Origin: an uncultured Clostridia bacterium
GTDB lineage: Bacteria; Bacillota; Clostridia; Oscillospirales; CAG-272
Direction of reading: 5' to 3'
NCBI GenBank assembly: GCA_947588825.1
Contig: CANPZU010000023.1
Coordinates: forward strand, 1 to 37,825
DNA: 37,825 nt
Within the stretch, counting starts at the first letter, position 1. Each line of letters starts with the position of its first letter. Below, in pieces: positions 24,143-32,378 of this stretch. Below the pieces are notes generated by a model. It made no database searches. It was given only the letters and a program-made list of their open reading frames with translations, and was not told where the DNA came from. Position numbers and translations under genes: made by a program.

Positions 24143-25120
24143 ATGAAAAGAGCGTTACGTCTTGTGTCGCTATTGTTGTCTTATGCTATTTTAGTCATGC
24201 TTCTTTTCTCTTGCTCATCTTCCTCTCCGAAGGTCATGAGTATCGGCACATACGACGTCAGCTATGATATGCTCAGATACTTCGTGCTTAACTACAAGAA
24301 CGGATACGAGGGAGTGGCGCCTGAGGATTTTGAAAGCGACGAAACGCTGCAGCAGGCTCTTGTCGAAAATACCAACGCATCTATAAGCGAGCTTGCCGCT
24401 TACTGTATCCTCGCAAAAAAATATAATCTCAAGCTTTCCGATGAGCAAAAGGAAAATGTGGAGAATCAAATAAAATCGCTCAAAGACTCCTATGAAAATG
24501 AGGATGATTATATAGCCGATCTTGAAAAGAACTTCGCCACCGAAGAGGTAATGCGCGAAATATTCACTGTCTCGGAATATTGCGATATCCTGTATGATTA
24601 CTTGACAAACGATTATTACGGAATATTCAAGTATGACGCCGATACAATAATGAAGGATATTGAAGACGGAAATTTTTTCTCCGCCGAATATGTCTATATA
24701 GAATATAACGGCAGTGATTACCAAAGCAAGCTCGAAATCGCAAATAAACTGCGTAAGGAAATCAGAGACGGCGGCGCAATGGCGGCAGCCTTTGAAAGCT
24801 ATAAAAAGGAATACGAGTTTCAGGGCGATTATGTAAAACTGGATACCTTCACTTATCACGAGCAAAACGAGCTTTTCGAGGATGCGGTGCTCGCCCTTAA
24901 CGAAAATCAGTGCAGCGAAGTGCTTGAGTTCCAAAAGGGAGCGTTGATAATTGCCAAACGCCTTCCGATTGACGACGATTATGTCGATAAAAATTTTAAT
25001 ACGGTTATCGGTCAGTACCTTGCAAGAGAATTCTTTGAGTATATCGAGGAATTTTCGTCAGGACTTTCTATAGCCTTTAAAAGCAAATATAAGGACCTTA
25101 AATACTGGGAAATCGAGTAA
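24143..25120 (+). CDS. Lipoprotein with SurA/PrsA-like (degenerate parvulin) features
   Basis: A 325-residue lipoprotein: signal peptide of about 23 residues, lipobox LFSC with acylated C24, a long helical region resembling the SurA/PrsA N-terminal chaperone module (about 30-180), then a segment at about 195-290 with the strand and helix order of a parvulin domain. The usual parvulin active-site motifs are not evident, so it may be a chaperone without isomerase activity. GAGGAG precedes the ATG at 24143; an upstream start inside the previous gene is unlikely. It is the last gene of the operon, followed by a strong hairpin. A role in folding the large GldG/DUF4340 ectodomains is inference. Confidence 0.72.
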   Translation: MKRALRLVSLLLSYAILVMLLFSCSSSSPKVMSIGTYDVSYDMLRYFVLNYKNGYEGVAPEDFESDETLQQALVENTNASISELAAYCILAKKYNLKLSDEQKENVENQIKSLKDSYENEDDYIADLEKNFATEEVMREIFTVSEYCDILYDYLTNDYYGIFKYDADTIMKDIEDGNFFSAEYVYIEYNGSDYQSKLEIANKLRKEIRDGGAMAAAFESYKKEYEFQGDYVKLDTFTYHEQNELFEDAVLALNENQCSEVLEFQKGALIIAKRLPIDDDYVDKNFNTVIGQYLAREFFEYIEEFSSGLSIAFKSKYKDLKYWEIE

Positions 25121-25128
25121 TATAAATT

Positions 25129-25174
25129 CGACCGCCGAGGCTCTCACAATAGAGTGTAAGAGCCTCGGCGGTCG
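25129..25174. terminator. Bidirectional terminator between the ABC operon and thiC
   Basis: CGACCGCCGAGGCTCT at 25129-25144 pairs perfectly (16 bp) with its complement at 25159-25174, and a further few pairs extend the loop side. It lies between convergent operons. The T-tracts are modest on both sides. Confidence 0.75.
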
Positions 25175-25279
25175 ATTGGCGTTTTGCGTTTTGCGTTTGC
25201 CGATTGTTTTGTTTTCAAAAATTTCCCCGAAAGTTTTTTTTAAATTTTCCGGCACGCGTAATATTTAAAAGCGCGCCGA

Positions 25280-26593
25280 TTATTTCTCGCTGCAAAAGGT
25301 CACTTCCTTACCCTCAAGGATCATATTGGTTGTTCTGACGGCGCACATTTTTCCGCACATTGAGCAGGTATGACGTTCGGAGGGCGGGAGGCTTTCGTAA
25401 TAGCGTTGTGCTTTTTCGGGGTCGATTGCCAAGGAGAACATCCTTTCCCAGTCGAGCTTATGACGTGCGTCGGACATGGCGTTATCTCTTTCTCTCGCGT
25501 ACGGAATGCCTTTAGCGATATCTGCGGCGTGGGCTGCGATCTTGCTTGCGATTATACCCTCTTTAACGTCGTCGATATCGGGCAGGCGCAGGTGCTCCGC
25601 AGGGGTGACATAGCATAGAAAATCTGCGCCGGACGCGGCGGCGATTGCCCCGCCGATAGCGGAGGTGATATGGTCGTACCCGGGGGCGATATCGGTGACG
25701 AGCGGTCCGAGGACGTAAAACGGCGCGTTATGGCATATACGCTTTTGAAGCTTCATATTTGCTTCTATTTCATTCAGCGCCATATGGCCGGGGCCTTCGA
25801 CCATAACTTGAACGTTTTTCTCCCACGCGCGCTCAGTAAGATATCCCAGTTCAACAAGCTCGCTTATCTGTCCGGCGTCGGTGCTGTCGTCTATACAACC
25901 GGGGCGCAGAGCGTCGCCGAGGCTGATTGTGACGTCGTACTCATGAAGTATATCGAGAACCTTATCATAATATTCGTAAAAGGGATTTTCGTTTCCCGTC
26001 ATCATCATCCAAGCAAAGAGAAGAGAGCCGCCTCTTGAAACTATGTTCATGCGTCTTTTATCGCGTCTGAAAGCTTCTATGGCGCGGCGATTTATGCCGG
26101 CGTGGATAGTCATGAAGTCCACGCCCTCTTTGGCATGGGCGTCGATTACCTCGAGAAAATCCTCTGCGGTGATTTCAAGGAGGTCCTTGTCAAGATAGCC
26201 TATAGCGTCGTACATGGGCACGGTTCCTATCATTGCCGGAGATCTTTGAATGAGCTTTTGCCTGAAGGTATTGGTTTTGCCGTAGTTACTCAAATCCATA
26301 ATTGATTCCGCGCCGAACTTAAGGGCCAAATCCACCTTTTGCATTTCGATATCATAATTCTTGCAGTCGCCTGAAATACCGAGATTGACGTTGATTTTTG
26401 TACGAAGTCCCATACCTATTCCCTCGGGGGAGATTGACTTATGGTTTACATTGCAGGGAATGGCGACGGTTCCCTTTGCCAGTGATTGCCTTATTGTTTC
26501 GGGGTCGATACCTTCTTTTTTCGCTACTGTTTCCATTTCGGGGGTAATTACGCCGTTTTTTGCGGCTTCCATTTGCGTTTTGTATTCTCTCAT
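25280..26593 (-). CDS. thiC: Phosphomethylpyrimidine synthase ThiC
   Basis: The radical SAM enzyme that converts aminoimidazole ribotide to HMP-P, the pyrimidine half of thiamin. It is 437 residues, the short form without the long N-terminal domain of E. coli ThiC. The C-terminal iron-sulfur cysteines are C410, C413 and C417 in CSMCGKMC; the last spacing is three residues rather than the four of the E. coli-type motif. Blocks such as [24 protein letters not shown] and VMVEGPGHM are clear. It is the last gene of the thiamin operon, 34 bases after thiD, and lacks a close ribosome site (GAAAGGA about 16 bases away). Confidence 0.95.
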   Translation of the reverse strand: MREYKTQMEAAKNGVITPEMETVAKKEGIDPETIRQSLAKGTVAIPCNVNHKSISPEGIGMGLRTKINVNLGISGDCKNYDIEMQKVDLALKFGAESIMDLSNYGKTNTFRQKLIQRSPAMIGTVPMYDAIGYLDKDLLEITAEDFLEVIDAHAKEGVDFMTIHAGINRRAIEAFRRDKRRMNIVSRGGSLLFAWMMMTGNENPFYEYYDKVLDILHEYDVTISLGDALRPGCIDDSTDAGQISELVELGYLTERAWEKNVQVMVEGPGHMALNEIEANMKLQKRICHNAPFYVLGPLVTDIAPGYDHITSAIGGAIAAASGADFLCYVTPAEHLRLPDIDDVKEGIIASKIAAHAADIAKGIPYARERDNAMSDARHKLDWERMFSLAIDPEKAQRYYESLPPSERHTCSMCGKMCAVRTTNMILEGKEVTFCSEK

Positions 26594-26627
26594 GGCTTAC
26601 ACTTACAATATCCTTTCATATGTTTTT

Positions 26628-27431
26628 TTATCGTTCTGCAAAAAAGTGACTGTCAAGGTCAAAAGCGTGATTCATAGGACCGACTCCTTTTCCAAGGTCA
26701 AGCATTGCCGTAATGGCGCCGGTGACATATTCCTTTGCTCTTGCCACGGCCTCAAACAAATCAAAGCCCTTTGCAAGGTTTGCGGCGATCGCGCTTGACA
26801 GAGTGCAGCCCGTTCCGTGCGTGTTTTTATTATCTATCCTGTCCGAGCAAAACCGGCAGCTTTTATTATTTGTATAAAGAAGGTCGTCGGCGTTTTTTGA
26901 GGAGTGTCCTCCCTTTATAAGGACGGCGCAGGAGCACTCTTCTGCGATTCTTTTAGCGGCGAGCGTCATATCCTTTTCGTTTTGTATTTTGACTCCCGAT
27001 AGAATCTCGGCCTCGGGAATATTCGGCGTCACCAAAGTGCAGAGAGGAAAGAGGCGGCTTTTAAGAAGGAGGGGAGAATCGCTTTCCGAGAGAGGCGTGC
27101 CGACTCCCGCGTAAAGCACGGGATCAAGCACTATATTTTTCGCTCCATAATAAGCGAGTTTATTTGCCGTCATTATTATGTGCTCTGCGTTAGGCAGCAT
27201 TCCCACTTTTACGGCGTCGGGCGGAATATCCTCAAATACCGCGTCTATTTGATTTTCCAAAAGCTCGGGCGGCAGAGGATATACTCGGCTTATTTGAAAT
27301 GTATTCTGCGCGGTTACGGCGGTTATGGCGCAGGTGGCGTAAAGGCCGTTCATCGTTACGGTTTTTATATCGGCCTGTATACCCGCTCCCGAGATGCTGT
27401 CGCTTCCGGCGATTGTCAGTACGGTTTTCAC
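26628..27431 (-). CDS. thiD: HMP/HMP-P kinase ThiD
   Basis: A ribokinase-fold kinase that phosphorylates hydroxymethylpyrimidine and then its monophosphate. Motifs seen: TIAGSDSISGAGIQADIKT at the N-terminus, VLIKGGH in the middle, and the anion-hole GTGCTLSSAIAANLAKG. I placed the start at a GTG (27431-27429) preceded by AAAGGAG with 8-base spacing, giving 267 residues, the usual length. Longer upstream reading is out of register with the family. The thiE stop lies inside the ribosome-site region, 4 bases before the start. Confidence 0.94.
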   Translation of the reverse strand: MKTVLTIAGSDSISGAGIQADIKTVTMNGLYATCAITAVTAQNTFQISRVYPLPPELLENQIDAVFEDIPPDAVKVGMLPNAEHIIMTANKLAYYGAKNIVLDPVLYAGVGTPLSESDSPLLLKSRLFPLCTLVTPNIPEAEILSGVKIQNEKDMTLAAKRIAEECSCAVLIKGGHSSKNADDLLYTNNKSCRFCSDRIDNKNTHGTGCTLSSAIAANLAKGFDLFEAVARAKEYVTGAITAMLDLGKGVGPMNHAFDLDSHFFAER

Positions 27432-27435
27432 GATA

Positions 27436-28110
27436 TCAACTCCTTTGATAAGAGGATTGCGCGTTGTCGGCAACTGTTTTTCTTGCCTCGGCTTTAAGAT
27501 TGCGGGCAGCTTCATTTACATCCGGCGCGGAAAAAAGCGAGGAAACGACGGCGACTCCGGAGATGCCGCTGCCCTTAAGCAGCCCCATATTTTCCTTGGT
27601 TATCCCGCCGATCGCGGCGATGGGAATACTCACGCTTTCACATATGTTTTTCAGAGCGTCGACGCTCACGCGCAGAGCCTCTTTTTTGGTTGGAGAAGAG
27701 AAGACAGCGCCGACTCCGAGGTAATTTGCCCCTTGAATTTCACAACTTTGCGCGCGTTCTACGGTCTTTGCCGTGGCTCCGACAATAAAGTTCTCTCCTG
27801 CCGTTTTTCTCACAAGAGAGACCGAAAGATCGCTATCTCCCACATGCACGCCGCTTGCTTTGCTTTTAAGCGCCACATTTAGGTTGTCGTTAATTATAAG
27901 AGGCACATTGTATGCGCGGCATATCGATCCTACTCTTATTGCGAGCTTTACAAACGATGATTCGTCGAGCTTTTTTTGTCTCAGTTGAAGAAGGGTGACG
28001 CCTCCTTGAAGCGCATGCTCGATTTTTTTGCACAAACCGTCCTCTTCTTCTTTTTTTGTAATACACTCGGTCACCGCGTAAAGCAGCAGCATATCGCGAG
28101 AAAATATCAT
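27436..28110 (-). CDS. thiE: Thiamin-phosphate synthase ThiE
   Basis: Joins HMP pyrophosphate and thiazole phosphate to give thiamin phosphate. The TIM-barrel motifs of ThiE are intact: GGVTLLQLRQK (about 36-46), INDN for the pyrophosphate metal (about 73-76), VHVGDSDL (about 88-95), YLGVGAVFSSPTK and AAIGGI. Length 224 residues. It overlaps the upstream tenI-like gene by ATGA, indicating coupled translation. It retains the substrate-binding motifs, unlike its neighbour tenI. Confidence 0.93.
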   Translation of the reverse strand: MIFSRDMLLLYAVTECITKKEEEDGLCKKIEHALQGGVTLLQLRQKKLDESSFVKLAIRVGSICRAYNVPLIINDNLNVALKSKASGVHVGDSDLSVSLVRKTAGENFIVGATAKTVERAQSCEIQGANYLGVGAVFSSPTKKEALRVSVDALKNICESVSIPIAAIGGITKENMGLLKGSGISGVAVVSSLFSAPDVNEAARNLKAEARKTVADNAQSSYQRS

Positions 28111-28715
28111 AAAGCTTCTTTAAATTCCTTAAAAGATAAAATATATTTTTCCGTGTTTTCACAGACCATGGCGCCTTTCATGACGCACGCTCCGGCCGCT
28201 CCCGCATCGATCACGCTTTTTATATTATCTGGAGTGATTCCCCCTATAGCGTAAACGGGGATATCTGCGGCGGCGCAGATTTGTTTTAAAAAATCCGTTC
28301 CGCGTCCGGGAATACCCGCTTTGCATTCGGTGTCAAATATGTGTCCCGCCGTGATATACGAGCATCCGAGCATTTTGGCTTTTTGCGCATCCTTGAGTGA
28401 ATGGCAGGAAGCGCCTTTGTATCTTATAAGCTTTCTTTGATTTTTTTCAAGCGCGCTCAAAACGGGCAGCGGAAAATGAACGCATGAAATATCAAGCCGC
28501 GCGGCAACGTCAAAAAAGCTGTGCAGGATAAGCGGCACTCCCTGTCTTTGGCACAGCTTGAGCGCGTCTCTTGCAAGAGCTTCATATTCATTCTCGGGAA
28601 GATCCTTTTCTCTGAGAATGATACCTTGTATATCGCAGGCGACAAGCCTTTCTATCCGCCGTAGAATATTCTCAGGACAGATATGTCTGTTTGTCACGCA
28701 TAAAAGCTTACACAT
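28107..28715 (-). CDS. tenI: TenI-like thiazole tautomerase (ThiE paralogue)
   Basis: A 202-residue ThiE/TenI-family protein. It lacks the ThiE pyrophosphate-binding motifs and instead carries ITAGHIFDTECKAGIPGRG, the block in which TenI has its conserved histidine. TenI isomerises the product of ThiG to the aromatic thiazole carboxylate used by ThiE. Adjacency to thiG, thiH and thiE strongly supports this role. It overlaps thiH by 8 bases upstream and thiE by 4 bases downstream. No separate ribosome site is obvious, so it probably relies on translational coupling. Confidence 0.85.
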   Translation of the reverse strand: MCKLLCVTNRHICPENILRRIERLVACDIQGIILREKDLPENEYEALARDALKLCQRQGVPLILHSFFDVAARLDISCVHFPLPVLSALEKNQRKLIRYKGASCHSLKDAQKAKMLGCSYITAGHIFDTECKAGIPGRGTDFLKQICAAADIPVYAIGGITPDNIKSVIDAGAAGACVMKGAMVCENTEKYILSFKEFKEAL

Positions 28716-29979
28716 AGAGATAGTCGTTGAGGACCGGCCAAAGTCCCTCGTCCTGCATATCCTTTCTCATTTTTTCGAGGCTGCGGGAATCGTTTATTTC
28801 AAACTGTTCGTCTCCGCTTTTTTCGCCCTTGTCCTTTCCCGTGTATTTGCTTTCATGGTCTCCTATCCCGGTAGACACACCCGCCGAGATTTTGGTGGCG
28901 GCGATTTTGGCTATGCCGTTTCGAAAGACGGCGCTTTCTCTTGAGGATACCGTTATACCTGCAAACGGCAGAAATATGCGGTATGCGCATATGATTTGGC
29001 AAAGCTGTCTTTCGTGAACGTCGAGGGGATTTATACGGTCATTATTGATTATGGGGCGAAGGCGGGGACAGGAAAGCGAAATTTCTGCGTGCGGGTATTT
29101 TTTCTGAAGATAATAGGCGTGCAGCGCCGAGGCGAGGGCGTCCTTGCGAAAATCGGCAAGGCCCAAAAGTGCCGAGAACGCCACTCCTCTCATACCGGCG
29201 AGCAGCGCTCTTTCCTGCGCGTCAAAGCGGTACGGGAAAACGCGTTTGCGCCCCATCAGGTGAAGCTGTTCGTACCTTTGCGGATCGTATGTTTCCTGGA
29301 ACACCGTCACATAGTCGGCTCCGCACTCGTGCAGGTATTTGTAATCGCTTGTGTTGACCGGGTATATCTCAAGACCCACCGTCTTAAAATATCTGCGTGC
29401 GAGTCTGCATGCGTCTGCGATATAACCTATATCGCTCATTGAGGGACTTTCGCCGGTGAGCAGCAGTATTTCCTCCATACCCGAATCGGCGATCACCTTC
29501 ATCTCATGTTCGATCTGCCAAGGGTCGAGCCTCATGCGTTTTATATGGTTGTAGCAGTTGAAGCCGCAGTATACGCAGTAGTTTTCGCAATAGTTGGCGA
29601 TGTACAGGGGAGTGAACATATAAACGGTATTGCCGAAATGCTTCGCGGTCTCTTCGCGCGCCCTTTTTGCCATCATTTCAAGGTAGGGCTCCGCCGCGGG
29701 AGAAAGCAGCGCCTTAAAGTCCTCCACGTCACAGCCGTCCTTAGAAAGAGATGCCTCAACGTCCTTTGCCGTGTAGCTTTGGCAGTCGTAATTTTGCATT
29801 TGAGAAAGCACTTTTTCCCGAATATCGGAGTTTATTATCTCCATGTCGGGCATATACTTCATGTGGTCGGTCCTGGAGGATGGATCATTTTCAAGCTCAT
29901 GCTTTTTTTTAAGCGCCGATTCCGAAAGATAAGCGGAATCCACAAAAAAACTGTTATTCACGGCTTTCACCTCAGTCAT
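28708..29979 (-). CDS. thiH: 2-iminoacetate synthase ThiH
   Basis: A 423-residue radical SAM tyrosine lyase that gives dehydroglycine for thiazole formation, the oxygen-independent alternative to glycine oxidase ThiO. The cluster motif is C131-x3-C135-x2-C138 in [11 protein letters not shown], with ThiH hallmarks [10 protein letters not shown] and [11 protein letters not shown]. Both ends overlap neighbours by 8 bases (thiG upstream, tenI downstream). The extra charged tail near 372-410 ([17 protein letters not shown]) is typical of ThiH. Presence of ThiH indicates an anaerobic lifestyle. Confidence 0.95.
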   Translation of the reverse strand: MTEVKAVNNSFFVDSAYLSESALKKKHELENDPSSRTDHMKYMPDMEIINSDIREKVLSQMQNYDCQSYTAKDVEASLSKDGCDVEDFKALLSPAAEPYLEMMAKRAREETAKHFGNTVYMFTPLYIANYCENYCVYCGFNCYNHIKRMRLDPWQIEHEMKVIADSGMEEILLLTGESPSMSDIGYIADACRLARRYFKTVGLEIYPVNTSDYKYLHECGADYVTVFQETYDPQRYEQLHLMGRKRVFPYRFDAQERALLAGMRGVAFSALLGLADFRKDALASALHAYYLQKKYPHAEISLSCPRLRPIINNDRINPLDVHERQLCQIICAYRIFLPFAGITVSSRESAVFRNGIAKIAATKISAGVSTGIGDHESKYTGKDKGEKSGDEQFEINDSRSLEKMRKDMQDEGLWPVLNDYLYV

Positions 29980-30742
29980 GTAAAAATCCGGTCAGCGGGT
30001 CGGAAGCGGAAGCTCCTCTTGTGAGAACTCTTCCGAGCTTTGCAAGATACGCTCTTCTGCCCGCCTCTATTGCAAGCTTGAAAGCGGACGCCATGAGGGC
30101 GACATCCCCCGCCGTAGCAAGAGCGGTGTTCGCCATTATGGCGGCGGCTCCCATTTCCATTGCCTCGCAAGCCTGTGAGGGACGTCCTATTCCCGCGTCG
30201 ACTATCACGGGAAGGGGAATCTCATCGATCAGTATTTTAATGAATTCTTTAGTTTCAAGTCCTTTGTTCGAACCGATAGGCGAGGCGAGCGGCATAACGC
30301 AGGAAGCTCCCGCGTTTACAAGGTCCCGCGCAATATTCAAATCGGGATACATATAAGGCATAACGACAAAGCCCTCCCGTGCGAGTATATCGGTTGCCTT
30401 CACCGTTTCGCTATTGTCGGGAAGCAGATATTTTGTGTCCCTCATAATTTCGATCTTGATAAAATCTCCGCACCCCAGCTCTCGGGCAAGACGTGCTATG
30501 CGCACCGCCTCGTCTGCGTTTCTCGCTCCTGAGGTATTGGGAAGCAGGGTCACGCCTTTGGGAATAAAGTCAAGTATATTTTCGTTTTTATTTGTGTTTG
30601 CGCGGCGTACCGCAAGAGTGATTATCTGCGCTCCCGCGTCCCTCACCGCCGACTCAATCAGGCTCAGAGAGTATTTCCCCGATCCGAGTATGAATCTTGA
30701 CGTGAACTCATGTCCGCCGATTATAAGCTTATCGTCTGTCAT
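29972..30742 (-). CDS. thiG: Thiazole synthase ThiG
   Basis: Builds the thiazole ring from deoxyxylulose phosphate, dehydroglycine and sulfur delivered on ThiS thiocarboxylate. The 256-residue TIM barrel has the Schiff-base lysine K96 in GDFIKIEI and the phosphate-binding blocks [13 protein letters not shown] and [10 protein letters not shown] near the C-terminus. It stands 64 bases after thiS, behind a purine-rich but weak ribosome site. It should form the heterocomplex with ThiS and receive its substrate from ThiH encoded next. Confidence 0.95.
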   Translation of the reverse strand: MTDDKLIIGGHEFTSRFILGSGKYSLSLIESAVRDAGAQIITLAVRRANTNKNENILDFIPKGVTLLPNTSGARNADEAVRIARLARELGCGDFIKIEIMRDTKYLLPDNSETVKATDILAREGFVVMPYMYPDLNIARDLVNAGASCVMPLASPIGSNKGLETKEFIKILIDEIPLPVIVDAGIGRPSQACEAMEMGAAAIMANTALATAGDVALMASAFKLAIEAGRRAYLAKLGRVLTRGASASDPLTGFLHD

Positions 30743-30806
30743 TTTATTCTTTCTCTTTCTCTTTTAATTTTACGGGTTTTTGTCTTTTGATATAACCGAT
30801 TTACTT

Positions 30807-31001
30807 TCAACCGCCTCCGACAAAGCTGACAATCTCGACAATATCCCCGTCGCGCAGTACCGTCTTGGAGTATTTGTCCTTGGGCAGGATATTATTGTTG
30901 ATTTCGACTGCTATACGGTTTGCGTCATAATCGGTTTTACTCAGATATTCGCTCAGCGTGCTTCCCGCGACGTCCAGTTCTTCTCCGTTTATCCTTACCA
31001 T
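30807..31001 (-). CDS. thiS: Sulfur carrier protein ThiS
   Basis: A 64-residue ubiquitin-like sulfur carrier. The start MVRINGEE is preceded by GGGAGAGGA. A longer in-frame start at 31037 would run into the riboswitch terminator, so it is rejected. The C-terminus ends FVGGG, supplying the essential Gly-Gly that is adenylated and thiocarboxylated. This activation needs ThiF or a ThiF-like E1 enzyme, none of which is encoded in the window. First gene of the operon, directly after the TPP riboswitch. Confidence 0.92.
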   Translation of the reverse strand: MVRINGEELDVAGSTLSEYLSKTDYDANRIAVEINNNILPKDKYSKTVLRDGDIVEIVSFVGGG

Positions 31002-31035
31002 AAAAATCCTCTCCCTTGAAATCTTTGATTGCGCC

Positions 31036-31061
31036 AAAAAGGGGGCATTGCTTATGCCCCC
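31036..31061 (-). terminator. Riboswitch expression-platform terminator
   Basis: On the minus strand GGGGGCAT (31061-31054) pairs with ATGCCCCC (31048-31041), and TTTTT follows at 31040-31036. It sits between the TPP aptamer and thiS, as expected for ligand-induced termination. Confidence 0.9.
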
Positions 31062-31085
31062 ATTTCAACACCTTTTATTTAAGCG

Positions 31086-31163
31086 TCCCTACGTTGGCAT
31101 TATCCAAATCAGGTCATGGGTCGAAGGTCGCACCTTCCTCTCAGCCCGTAATACAAGCTCCCC
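31086..31163 (-). promoter_or_regulatory. TPP riboswitch (THI element)
   Basis: Read on the minus strand, the aptamer contains every conserved block in order: GGGGAGC in P1, CTGAGAGGAAGG for the pyrimidine-binding helix, then ACCC, ACCTGATTTGGATAATGCC for the pyrophosphate helix, and AACGTAGGGA closing P1. With the terminator at 31036-31061 it should shut off the whole thiS-to-thiC operon when thiamin pyrophosphate is plentiful. Confidence 0.97.
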
Positions 31164-31186
31164 GCGCGTTTTTATTGTTTGATTTT

Positions 31187-31215
31187 ATTATACATCATTT
31201 TATGATGAAATACAA
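31187..31215 (-). promoter_or_regulatory. Promoter of the thiamin operon
   Basis: Minus-strand TTGTAT (31215-31210) and TATAAT (31192-31187) have a 17-bp spacer. The spacer contains the inverted pair CATCAT/ATGATG around AAA, which could be chance or an operator. The riboswitch begins about 24 bases downstream. Confidence 0.72.
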
Positions 31216-31253
31216 TAGTTTTTTTAATATTCGCTTGAAAAGTATTTATTTCT

Positions 31254-32141
31254 TTATTTTATCAGCTTATAAACCGGTGTTATTTCACAGCCCGGATAGT
31301 AGTGAAGCAGGATTGTGTCATAAAGCGCGCCGTCCTTTGCCATGACGTTTGCGCCGCATATACTCATACCAAGCCCGTTTCCCTTTCCGTAAACTGTAAA
31401 AGAGTACCCTTTTTCCAGCTTTTCAAGCTTAATATTGGAGGACTCAAGTCCGAACGCCCTTGCAAAATCGGTTCCTGAAACGCTTTGCTCCGCCACTTTA
31501 ACGTACTTTGCTCTTCCCGTGCCGTTGTAGGTTATACTTATAGCCTTTGAGGGATTGAAATCTTTTATTGAAAGTTTTATTTCAAGGATCATTTTTGCCT
31601 CCTCAAAACTCACAAAGCTTTGAGAAGGTTCGACGCTTTCGGGGGAGCTGACCGAAACAAGGCAGGGCACCTCTCTGCCGGTAAGGTCAAGCGAGCTTTC
31701 GGTCACAAGATAGGAGGAATGGTGCACAAAAGCGGGCGCGAGCGCGCCGTTTAGCGAGATCACAAGCCCGGAGGTGTTTTTAACGGCTTCAGACACCTCC
31801 GGCGAGCATTCGTACTCATAAGATAACGAATGCTCGGGAGAGTCGCAGAAATCGTGATTGCAACTTGTCCCCTTTGTCAAAAGCGCCATTGTCCTTGCGG
31901 CAATCGCCAAGGCTTCAAGCGCTCCTTTTTCCATTTCCTCCTCAAGTCGCAGCGCCTGCGTTATGTGAGCGGTATACTCCTCAAGGCTAAGATACGCCGT
32001 TTGGTTTGTGCCGTGAAAATACATTTCGAGTCTGTCATAGGAGAGCTCCGTATTTTTTCCCTTGAGGATGGCTGCCGGAACGGCCGTTGCAAGCAGCACG
32101 CACAGTATTATGAGTATTCCTTCCACTCTGATTTTTTTCAT
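31254..32141 (-). CDS. Divergent SpoIID/LytB-family protein
   Basis: A 295-residue protein with an N-terminal membrane anchor or signal (about 7-25) and the SpoIID domain. Recognisable blocks are YLSLEEYTAHI, LEALAIAARTMALL, the HDFCDSPEH segment that corresponds to the zinc region, and the C-terminal GKGNGLGMSICGANVMAKDG with HYYPG. SpoIID is a lytic transglycosylase needed for engulfment in sporulation. Here the position of the catalytic glutamate in the canonical VVAAEMP stretch seems to be replaced (ITQALRL). The second cysteine of the usual C-x-x-x-x-x-CQ region is also not seen. It may be a specialised or inactive paralogue. Not obviously in an operon; ribosome site weak. Confidence 0.8.
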   Translation of the reverse strand: MKKIRVEGILIILCVLLATAVPAAILKGKNTELSYDRLEMYFHGTNQTAYLSLEEYTAHITQALRLEEEMEKGALEALAIAARTMALLTKGTSCNHDFCDSPEHSLSYEYECSPEVSEAVKNTSGLVISLNGALAPAFVHHSSYLVTESSLDLTGREVPCLVSVSSPESVEPSQSFVSFEEAKMILEIKLSIKDFNPSKAISITYNGTGRAKYVKVAEQSVSGTDFARAFGLESSNIKLEKLEKGYSFTVYGKGNGLGMSICGANVMAKDGALYDTILLHYYPGCEITPVYKLIK

Positions 32142-32268
32142 TATCTTTACGACCTTGCGTCCTTGCTTTACGAGGGCTCCTTCCCGCTTTGATATAAGGC
32201 GCGGCGAATATAAACGGCTTGACCTTTTCTTTTTTCGGTTTTCGGGTATTCATCATACCGCCGCAGTT

Positions 32269-32292
32269 TCATTTTATGTGCGCATAAAATGA
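32269..32292. promoter_or_regulatory. Operator-like inverted repeat upstream of galM
   Basis: TCATTTTATG at 32269-32278 pairs perfectly with CATAAAATGA at 32283-32292 around a 4-base centre. It lies 11 bases upstream of the galM -35. It is a good candidate for a regulator binding site; the arms are AT-rich and no T-run terminator follows. Confidence 0.5.
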
Positions 32293-32303
32293 TAATATAC
32301 CGA

Positions 32304-32332
32304 TTGACATTGTGAAATTTAAGATATATAAT
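32304..32332 (+). promoter_or_regulatory. Promoter of galM
   Basis: Consensus TTGACA at 32304-32309 and TATAAT at 32327-32332 with exactly 17 bp between them. The mutarotase start is 46 bases further on. Confidence 0.82.
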
Positions 32333-32378
32333 ATATATGATATTTAAGCGATTTATAACAACGGCAAGGAGAAGAAAA

